From: Flammulina velutipes | Taxonomy: Eukaryota; Basidiomycota; Agaricomycetes; Agaricales; Physalacriaceae | DNA length: 64,000 bases | NCBI GenBank assembly: GCA_011800155.1 | Contig: CM022368.1 | Coordinates: forward strand, 4,092,001 to 4,156,000 | Direction: 5' to 3' | In this document: positions 55,789 through 64,000 of the stretch, piece by piece | Layout: each line of letters begins with the position of its first letter | Position numbering within the stretch: the first letter of the stretch is position 1 | Notes under the pieces: model-generated | The model's database searches: none | What the model saw: only the letters and a program-made list of their open reading frames with translations | What the model was told of the DNA's origin: nothing | Made by a program: the position numbers and the translations under genes

Positions 55789-58568
55789 TCACATAATAGA
55801 GCAAGACTCCGGCGGACACAGATTCTGGAACCATGACCACCCCTCCTCCTGTTCATGTTTAGCTTTCATCGCCCCACCCGCTCGACGAATCTCGAGCGTA
55901 TACTCTCTAGGCTCAGACCCCTCCGGTGGGACATCATACCACCACCGAAGTGTCTGTCCATGCACGGCCCACGTCCCCTCACTCACAGTAACCTCCACAT
56001 CAACCAACTTGTCCTCGCACAACGAACTCCAGATATCCGCAGCAAGCGTCATCGTTCGTTCACTCGCCCTCGAACTCGACGAGTCCGCACGCGTTGCGAG
56101 GTTCAGCGACGAGGCGTTCCGGGTCGACGAAGATGACGACGACGACTCCCTCTCCCTTTCGGGTTTAGTCCCGGTGTTCAGGAGTCGGGGGTGCGCGAAG
56201 TGGACGAGAGGGACGAACACCTCCGTTCCAGGATGCGCATCATCGACGGCATTGGGTTTGAGCTGGTCCTCCGGCTTGACGCCAACAACAAGCTTGAAGT
56301 ACGCCTTTTTGATGTCGAAAGACATGTCCAGTGTTCGACCGACGACTTTCGTAGGCCATGGCCGGTTAAAAGCGCGTTCAGCTCGCGCACCGTCCGTCAG
56401 GAAGTGCAGCGGATTGTCTCGCCAACGAACCATGTCGAGCTCTGCCCTCTGCGCCATCCGCAGCTCATCAAAGCTCGCCGAGTCGCCCATTGCCAAAGTC
56501 GCCAAAGAGAAAGTCGACGCAGCGTAGGCAGCACGGACGTTGAAGGCGTCTTTCTTCTTCAATAAACCCGCCTGAGACTCTCCGCCTTGTATCGGGTACG
56601 AGCTGTAGTCGTCTCCGTCGATATCCTTCTCAGGCCCCAATCCCCACCGATTGCGCAGGTCGTCCGCACTCCATAGACTTAGGTCCTCCATGTTCCATCC
56701 ATCTCCCCAATCGTGACAGCTGTCTGGACAATACGTCCACACCGTCCAGTTGATGGCGTTCGGCCCGTCAGCAGCGTTCAAGCTGGCGTCGAGCGCACGT
56801 TCCTGTCGGCTATAATCTCCCTTGTACTTGCCCTTGTCCGTCCACCCATAACTCCGCCTGTCATCCATGTCGTAGGGTGTCCCGATCTCGCCAATGATGG
56901 TAGGATAGGACCCAAGAATCAGAGTGTCGGATTTGAGAACCCCAAGCTGCTCTTGGAGGGATTTGCGTATTGCAGTTTCACCAACCTTGACGGCCTGAAG
57001 TGGTGAGGAGTACTTGCCGCGAAGTAGGCCAAGAGCGTCGGCGTTGAACCAGTTCCAGTGACGAGTGACGAGTGTGAGTCCATCATAGTAGTGGCCAGAG
57101 AAGGCACAGCGTCCTTTGAGCTTCTCTTCTTCGATGGGAGGTGGCTGCGTGAAGACAGGAGGCTGAACGAACATGATAGCTTCTGGATGGGAGGCCCGTA
57201 TTCGAGTGCAAAAGTCGTCCCAATGGGGCTTCCAGTACTCTGCGATGAACTCGACCTCGACGGGTGGCGCATCAGGACCACCAATCCGCGTTGAGGGGAT
57301 GTAGCGAAAATAGTCCGGCACCAGGACGTACCCTGTCCCGATGTCCCATACGCCATGTTGAGCCCATATGCAGGTACCGAGTTGCCAGTTCTTATCTCGC
57401 TTCCACCCCCACTTCGGGTGGACGCCATCTACCTCGTTGGTGGCATCTGCCCACATTTTGAAACCTTTGGGATCGATGGTGACAGTACCATTGCGGGTTG
57501 GGCCAAAAGCGCCAAAAGTAAAGTTGTCGACGGTCTGCGGCTCGCCCATGCCGAGACGCAGTGACTGGGCAGGCGTGGGATGGGTGCCCTTGCGGAGAGT
57601 TGATCCCTGGGCTGTCGGGGAGACATTGAGGTCCTCCCAACCGCAGAGACCTTCGAAAGGCTCGTTCAGGCTGTCCCAGCCGATGACACAGTCTTCAAGG
57701 AGGTCACCTGCGTCCCGGATGCAGTCCGCCATGCGGCCCATAGCCTCGATATAGTGCTCCTGCAGATAGTCCTGTATATTTTTACCATCAATGATGCACT
57801 TTGGCGCGAAATCTTTGCCAGCAAAGAAAAGCGTGAATATTGTCTGTGACGCGAGTCGTCCGTAATTTGTGGACCAGATCATGGCGGGGAGGGACCCGGG
57901 GTCGGGGTCGTGTGCAGCGGGGTATTCAGCATGGACAATGGCGGACTGTGTGGCGGTAAAATTGCGGGGCTCGATGCCGCATGCAGCGAGCGTCCAGAAC
58001 GGCGCACCAGAGCCACCGGAGAAACGAGACCACTGAGAGAAATGAGACTGCGGTCAGAGGTAGAGGGTAACGGTGCTCACGATGTCCTGGTGTGGGTCCA
58101 TGTATACTTTGAAGCCAAAGTCTTTACAGCGACGGACGACGCGCACGGTGTATTCCATGAATTCCTCGTCGTAGATGCCTCTGTCAATGGACGTTAGACG
58201 CGTGCATCTGGCGTGCAGACAAGGACTACGTACGGGCCTTGGTGCTCTATCGCCTCCCAGGTGACTATATATCTGAGCATGTTGAAACCCCATCCGCGTA
58301 GTCGAGCGAGATGGACGTCTGCCGAGCCGTCGTCAAGATTGAGCGGGCGACCGACGAAGGATTTGCCGCCCTCTTCGGCGTCGTCCCAGAAGCCGTCAAG
58401 GACGTAGGACGGCTGGTCGACGGGAGCCTTTGCTGAGCCAGAAAGGTTGACGCCTCGCAGCAGTAATGTTCGGCCAGCATTGTCGACAAAGTTGCAGTCG
58501 GTCGTATGAATGTAAGATGAGGTCGTCGGGTTGCCTGTCGCTGGCGATATCGACGGAACGCGAGGCAT
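55789..58568 (-). CDS. GH5 glucosidase, ergosteryl-/ceramide-glucosidase type, with CaaX end
   Basis: A large GH5-family glycoside hydrolase (about 890 residues, three exons) like fungal EGCrP enzymes that remove glucose from ceramide or ergosterol. Start 58568 ([12 protein letters not shown]). Visible are [20 protein letters not shown] joined by an intron to [20 protein letters not shown], the acid/base motif [10 protein letters not shown], and the nucleophile in [10 protein letters not shown]. There is a serine-rich insertion ([16 protein letters not shown]) in the C-terminal beta domain. No signal peptide is evident, so it is probably cytosolic. The last four residues are CSIM, a textbook farnesylation (CaaX) motif, suggesting anchoring to internal membranes where its lipid substrates lie. 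Confidence 0.9.
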
Positions 58569-58752
58569 TTTAAGATAGCTCGTCGTTGTGTGCGACGACG
58601 AGCAGAAAGATGGAGTCTGGAGAAATGACGGCGTAAAGGAGACAATGGATAATTGTCGTACCACCGTCCGAATGGGGTAATAATTCATGCTGTGCCGGTC
58701 GGCCCGTCATCTTCCCCTCCGAGTGCTCTGCGCGTGCTTTCAATTCTAACGT

Positions 58753-59286
58753 TCATCTCGATGCATTCTCGCCGGTGTATTGATCATCTAACAGTCTCAT
58801 AAATCTCTTCAAAGATGTGAACGGGCATCGATCCACTTCGGATGGCTGTGCTATTATGGTAAATCCATCAGCACCAACACCTGCTCCTGTTCCTGTGGCG
58901 CTCCTTCTGCTCCTTTCTCTTACTTCGCTCTTGACCTCATCTACCGACTCGCATTCCCACGTCGTCACTCACGGGTACCAAGATGGCCTTATGGTGCTCT
59001 TACTGTGGGACTTGGTATACACTCTACGTCCCGCTATCAGAGATATCCGAAATGAACACATCACGAAGAAGCTCTCGTTCCCCGTCATAAGAATAGCCAT
59101 GTCCTCTGACCATCCGTTTGCCATCTCGTTCTCGTCCCGTACGACGATGATCATCCGGTTGTCGTCCTCATAGCATTTAGTATCCAATGACAACGGTCTT
59201 GTTCTCTTTTCTGCCCAACAATAAAATACTGAACCACAGTTTTCAGAAAAACAATACCCATCTTTTCGTTGCCCTCCATCTGCCAT
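58753..59286 (-). CDS. Possible small hypothetical gene
   Basis: Weak call. A minus-strand frame from 59286 (MADGGQRKDGYCFSENCGSV) of balanced composition runs to about 58970. A possible short intron would join it to VKSEVRERSRRSATG... ending DDQYTGENASR at 58753. The overlapping plus-strand frame (58817-59173) is an alternative. No family is recognised. Confidence 0.25.
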
Positions 59287-59420
59287 TGTCTTATGCTGAC
59301 TCTTGTTCTTCAAATCAGGCCCTTGTTCTCCCGGTAGTTCTTAAGCATGGATATTTCGAGTGGCTATCCCAGGCCTTCTACCGTTCCACGGTCCGCTCAA
59401 CTTACTGAACATCCGATCCC

Positions 59421-61111
59421 ATGCAACACACTTTTGGTCCACAATGCTGGGGCACTCCGACTTCCGGCCGGAATGCAGAGCTAGGAGCCGGAACGTCCAA
59501 CCTGCCACCCCCACCTCATCCGCCTGGCCTGCAACATCCGTCTGGTCATCCCTATACCATGCACCTTCATCCCGCTACTAACGCCTTCGGCCCTCCCGGG
59601 CATATACCCTGGGCTAACACAAACACACCCGCGAACACGACCACTCACGACCTCCTCGATACCCTACGAAACGCCTCTCTCCGTCCATACTGCACCATCT
59701 ACTCTACAGTTGAAAATAATATCCAAACATTCATCATACACCTCCAAGACAGGAACGAATGGGTGAAAGTCCCTGCTGAGAATGTCCGCCAATTGACGGA
59801 AAGGCCCCAGCCTCCCCAGCCCCGTCCCGCTCCTCCGGCTCCCATTGACACTGTGAACCAACCAGTGACACCCATCCGAGGACGTCAACTAGCGACACCT
59901 GCGACCACACACCACGACACGCCCGGTTCTATGTGGCACCCATCGCCATGGGGTACACCTTTCGTGGCTCGAACGCCAGCCCTGCCCATCGATCCTCCTA
60001 TGCTCGCCCCCAGGACGCCGCGCAGATCACCATACCCGCTTGAACTGGATATTCACCATGCTGAGGCTAGTAACTATCGTCGAGAACTTCTCTTCTCACC
60101 TCCGGATACAAAGCTCCCAACTCCTCTCAGAACCAATCTGAAAAGAAAGAACAATCGTGCCGCGCAAGAGCTCTCTGGGATCGACGTCGATACCCTCGCC
60201 CTCGCCGACGACACCAACTTTTTCACTGAGCCCAGAGCCGCAGATGTGCGAATGCCACGTACGCCTGCAGTTCCTCCCCGATCGCCACTCAGACCTCCGG
60301 TATTCTCGCCCATCTACAATGTGCCCAAGGTTCACATACCTTTCGACGATAACTTCCTCGAGCGGGGAGAGAAGAAGTTCGATTGGGCTTATGGGTCTGT
60401 CTATGCGGCTACACGTCTCAGGCGTTCCATCAACGAAGATCTACAGAATCATATCTCTAATCATCTGGTCTATGTTGTGAACTCGTCTAACATCAAGATT
60501 GACGATATTCCTTGGCTCGAAGCCGGCGTTCCAGGCGGTGTGCTGAACTTCGACGAGCATACAATGGACGTTATCGATAAGATAATGTTAATTGATAATG
60601 ATAAACCAGGGGACTCGAAGAAGGGACTAGCGCCTATAAAATGGGTCACTCAGATTGGTGGAGACTTGTTTTTTACTATGGTGCGTGAGTTCCAGTCGAT
60701 GCTATCGGTTCTTCATTGATTTCCTCTATCGCTTCAGAATGAGTATGAATGCACTCTCCACCGATACCTGAAGGAAGATCACAGCATAGGGCAGGTAACA
60801 TACAATAAATTCCGAAAGCGCATCGTAAGTTTTGATCATAAATCGTAGGCGGTGCAGTGACTGACTGTTTATAACAGGGTAACGCGATCGAAGAAATGCA
60901 TCGCATGTTCTGCTACCACGGAAATATAAACAGCCACTCTGTTCTGGTAAAAACGTACGGATCTAGCAAACTGGGCACATTGACAGTGAGGTTATACTTG
61001 GGGAACTGGGTGGGCTCTTCCATGACATCGCAAGACAGCGAGGCGCTAAGAAGGAAGGATGATGAGGATTTTGAAAGTCTAACAAAGTTAATCTTAAACT
61101 ATGTAGTATAG
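59421..61111 (+). CDS. Hypothetical agaricomycete protein, proline-rich N-terminal half
   Basis: Three exons, about 525 residues. The N-terminal half from 59421 is low-complexity and rich in Pro, Thr and His, with several TP/SP sites (for example APRTPRRSPYP), suggesting phosphorylation of a disordered region. From about residue 300 a folded domain appears to start (FERGEKKFDW-like DNFLERGEKKFDWAYGSVYA) and continues through spliced exons NEYECTLHRYLKEDHSIGQ and GNAIEEMHRMFCYHGNINSH to LTKLILNYVV at 61111. Introns with a GTGCGT donor near 60682 and a GTAAGT donor near 60827 give consistent frames. No catalytic motif is recognised. Confidence 0.65.
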
Positions 61112-61633
61112 ATACGGTCTGTGGATGATGTGTATCTTGTAATGTGCGCCACGCTAAACCCTGGGACTCGGGTAAGCCTGGGTAATATGTTGGTCTCCTT
61201 CTTTCTTGCCATCACGAGCAACCTTCAATGTATTCAAGTTATGCTGGTATGCTTTTCGCATTCGGGTCGACTCGTGGTTGAGTATTACCGACGACTTACC
61301 ACTGTCAGTGTGGTTTACGAGAATTCTCCTGGTAAAGTCTTGTTATCCATACCTCTTCCAAACCCTCGTTGCCTGAGGATCTCAGAATATGTAGGTAACT
61401 AACATTCTACGATTCTTATGATGACCTTAACAACGCACAGAAACCGATTGATAATTTCATGCCGTCGCCACCTGTCATGCTTCTGCTTCCTCATCCAAGC
61501 ACGCGTCATGGTAGAGTTTAAACCCGGATTTTCCATAGGCTTATCAATGCGGCCTGGGTATTGGTACGGTACCGTCACGATTTAATCTGCTCTCCACGAG
61601 TCACCTCAGGCTTAACCACCAACCATTACCACC
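61112..61633. other. Intergenic region upstream of the aldehyde dehydrogenase
   Basis: About 520 bp. A 93-codon frame (61121-61402) directly after the preceding stop is of unclear status and was not called. The right part is the promoter of the aldehyde dehydrogenase. Confidence 0.35.
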
Positions 61634-63842
61634 ATGCCCCAGATTTTTACTCAAACATTGGATACTCCGCTCTACAAAGGCCAAGTCAGTGTTAACACTG
61701 GCCTGTTCATCGGAGGCAAGTTTGTCGATCCTGTACAAGGCGGCTCCATCGAGTGAGTCGAGCAGTTCATCCGACGTGTCTTTTCACTGATCTTTTTTGG
61801 CAGTGTCTATAACCCAGGTTCGTCACCTTTCCTTCCACGTATCCCTTCGTAAGATTGACACCGTTGTGTATAGCAACTGGGGACAAAATCACTGCAGTTT
61901 CTGCTGGCACTAAAGAAGATGTCGACCTAGCTGTGGCTGCTGCTAGAACGGTGCGTTCTTCCTGCAGTTTCAACACTAGGACTCACTTGCCATCTCATTA
62001 GGCCTACAAAACGTCATGGGGCCTGAAAGTCCCAGGAAGAGAAAGAGGACGCCTCATGAACAAGCTTGCGGACCTCTTAGAGAAAAACGCCGACGAGCTG
62101 GCGGCTCTGGAGACCCTTAACGTGGGTATGTGTACTCACCTAAATCTATCAGTGGTCGTGGAAGATTGATTGTTCTGATCAACAGGTAAACCGTATGGAT
62201 TCGCAAGGAACCTGGACATCAGCTCGTCTATTGCGTGCATCCGGTACTACGCTGGATGGGCGGATAAAATCCAAGGCAAAACCATCGAGGTGTGCTAGTG
62301 GTCCAGATCGCACTATACATGCATGTCCTAAGATGGTCACAGGCGAATGAACACAAGCTAGCGTACACGAGACACGAACCTCTTGGCGTTGTGGTGTGTC
62401 CGTTCGCCATTCCCATGCTTTCCACTTCTCACCGTATTACCATAATCCAACTCTATAGGGTCAAATCGTGCCATGGAATTATCCGTTGGTAAGCTCGTAT
62501 TCAATGGGTCTTCTTACCATTGTGTGTCTGATACTCTTACAAAGAGCATGGTCTCATGGAAGATTGGTCCAGCTTTGGCTACCGGCAATACAGTAGTCCT
62601 CAAGGTGAGTCCGCCGCTTTGTCCTGCTGCTGAGCTGATAAGTTGGATTTAGCCCTCTGAAATCACCCCTCTAACGGCTCAAAAGCTTGCCGAGCTTTGC
62701 ATTGAGGTTGGCTTCCCTCCAGGTGTCATCAACATCGTGAATGGATATGGTACGTCGCCGGTACTCGTAATATTGTGTTGTCCTAACTTTAACTGCTACG
62801 CAGGCCCAACTGTTGGTCAAGCCATAAGCGAGCATCCCCATATCGCAAAAGTCGCCTTTACCGGTAGTACTGCAACTGGCCGCCGCATCCAGGAAGCTTC
62901 TGCAAGGTCGAACCTCAAGCGTGTGAGTCTCGAGCTCGGCGGAAAGAGCCCGAACATCATCTTCGACGATGCCAACCTTGAGCAAAGCGTCAAGTGGGCA
63001 TCTATGGGTATCTTCCCAAATGCTGGTGCGACCTTTTTGAGCTATCCCGTGGCGAGCATACGATCTAAAGTCGCGTCTAGGTCAAACGTGTGCTGCTGGA
63101 TCACGTATTTTGGTTCAAGAAGGTATTCATGACGCGTTTGTTGAGAAATTCGCCGCTGTGGCAAAGACCTTGGGCGGGGCGACCGGCGATCCCTTCGATT
63201 CGACAACTCAACATGGACCGCAAGCATCGAAGACACAGATGGAGGTGATGAATAGTCTCAATACCCGGCTTTGGGTGTCTTGCTGACAGTCTACTAGCGC
63301 GTCCTGAGTTATTTGGACATTGCAAAAGAAGAAGGTGCCACCGTCCACGTCGGTGGAGCGCGTCATGGGACGGAAGGCTACTTCATCCAACCCACCGTCT
63401 TCACCGGACACAACAACATGAGAGCTGCCCGTGAAGAAATCTTCGGTCCTGTCGCCCACATTATCAAGTTTAAGACTGAAGAGGGTGCGGACATTCTATT
63501 CGGATTGACGATTTTAGCTGAACGTCATTCGCAGAGGCCATCGAAATCGCCAATGACAGTGAATTCGGGCTCGCCGCAGCTGTGTTCTCGGAGAACGGCG
63601 CTCGGGCTCTTCGTGTGGCGCATGCCATCGAGGCAGGGTCTTTGTTCATCAATAACTTTGGTACATTGGAGAACAACATGCCGTTTGGCGGGTACAAGAT
63701 GTCTGGATATGGAAGGGAGCTCGGAGAGTATGCTTTGGAGATGTAAGTCACAATGCCTAATAGCATCTGGAACCATGGCTGAATTGTTCACAGGTACACT
63801 CAGGTTAAGGCTGTCCATGTCAACATTGGGATGGTCTTGTAA
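61634..63842 (+). CDS. NAD(P)-dependent aldehyde dehydrogenase
   Basis: Full-length class 1/2-like aldehyde dehydrogenase of about 500 residues, oxidising aldehydes to acids. ATG 61634 opens [17 protein letters not shown], then [13 protein letters not shown]. About ten introns interrupt it. A 14-nt microexon (61804-61817) encodes most of VYNP. Visible motifs: [11 protein letters not shown] and [18 protein letters not shown] (cofactor), FTGSTATGR, the general base in [10 protein letters not shown], and the catalytic cysteine in GQTCAAGSR, which is assembled across the intron near 63027-63081. Then come [33 protein letters not shown] and the stop at 63842. All catalytic residues are intact. The exact substrate is unknown. 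Confidence 0.95.
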
Positions 63843-63896
63843 CACGGAGAACGAAAAACATTTAGACCTGTATTTTGCCATGAATAAATGTACAAC

Positions 63897-64000
63897 TCAT
63901 CTTCCGAAGACGCCTGTGACGCCGCGAGCGTCGTTCCATCGGATCTGGTGACCAAACTCGGGATACAAGGGCCCTGTATGTTCCCGTCCTCAAGTGCTTT
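63897..64000 (-). CDS. Possible 3' end of the next gene (partial)
   Basis: Weak call. On the minus strand, a frame entering from the right edge reads YPEFGHQIRWNDARGVTGVF, then GR and a stop at 63897, converging on the aldehyde dehydrogenase end with a 54-bp gap. The composition is protein-like, but the piece is too short to identify. Confidence 0.3.

Noticed and set aside
55718..56527. 269-codon plus-strand open frame
   Set aside because: Antisense to the C-terminal part of the GH5 gene, which has full family motifs on the minus strand.
58817..59173. 118-codon plus-strand frame with a hydrophobic run
   Set aside because: Overlaps a slightly more protein-like minus-strand frame; neither is strong, so only the latter was kept at low confidence.

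Overview
The window looks like nuclear DNA of an agaricomycete (mushroom-forming basidiomycete). Genes are broken by many short introns of about 45-60 nt with GT...AG ends. The gene families are typical of that group: a coiled-coil F-box protein, a DUF6697-type protein, a mushroom-type peptidyl-Lys metalloendopeptidase, a trichodiene-synthase-like terpene cyclase and a lineage-specific kinase-like family. Exon joins were made by eye, so gene ends are firmer than individual splice sites. No tRNA, rRNA or CRISPR array was found.

Layout. 1.2-16.8 kb: single-copy and metabolic genes, namely two hypothetical proteins, an F-box protein, an intronless P450-like protein, an SDR, a DUF6697 protein, a multi-exon P450, a diverged PRP43-like helicase (DEAQ instead of DEAH) and a small membrane protein. 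17.0-25.0 kb: kinase-like copy 1, a secreted M35 protease, and a terpene cyclase divergent from an MFS transporter. 25.5-32.7 kb: three copies of an unusual GNAT-ankyrin-cysteine motif fusion gene, with a kinase-less PH-CRIB gene between copies 2 and 3. 33.3-38.6 kb: a tandem array of three membrane-anchored kinase-like genes, lying between a stray copy of the 3' end of the intersectin-like gene and that gene itself. 38.8 kb: a tiny SH3/KOW-like gene. 39.6-46.2 kb: one large intersectin (CIN1-like) gene with EH, coiled-coil, WH2, SH3, SH3, DH and PH regions. 47-50 kb: four small hypothetical genes. 50.5-55.5 kb: two more kinase-like genes in the opposite orientation, each followed by an antisense kinase-like relic, with a MITE-like element in the first promoter. 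55.8-64 kb: a GH5 glucosidase ending in a CaaX box, hypothetical genes and an aldehyde dehydrogenase.

The most unusual content is the two lineage-specific expansions (kinase-like genes and GNAT-ankyrin genes) with the segmental duplications around them. The terpene cyclase, MFS transporter, two P450s and SDR could form a loose terpenoid pathway, but housekeeping genes lie between them.
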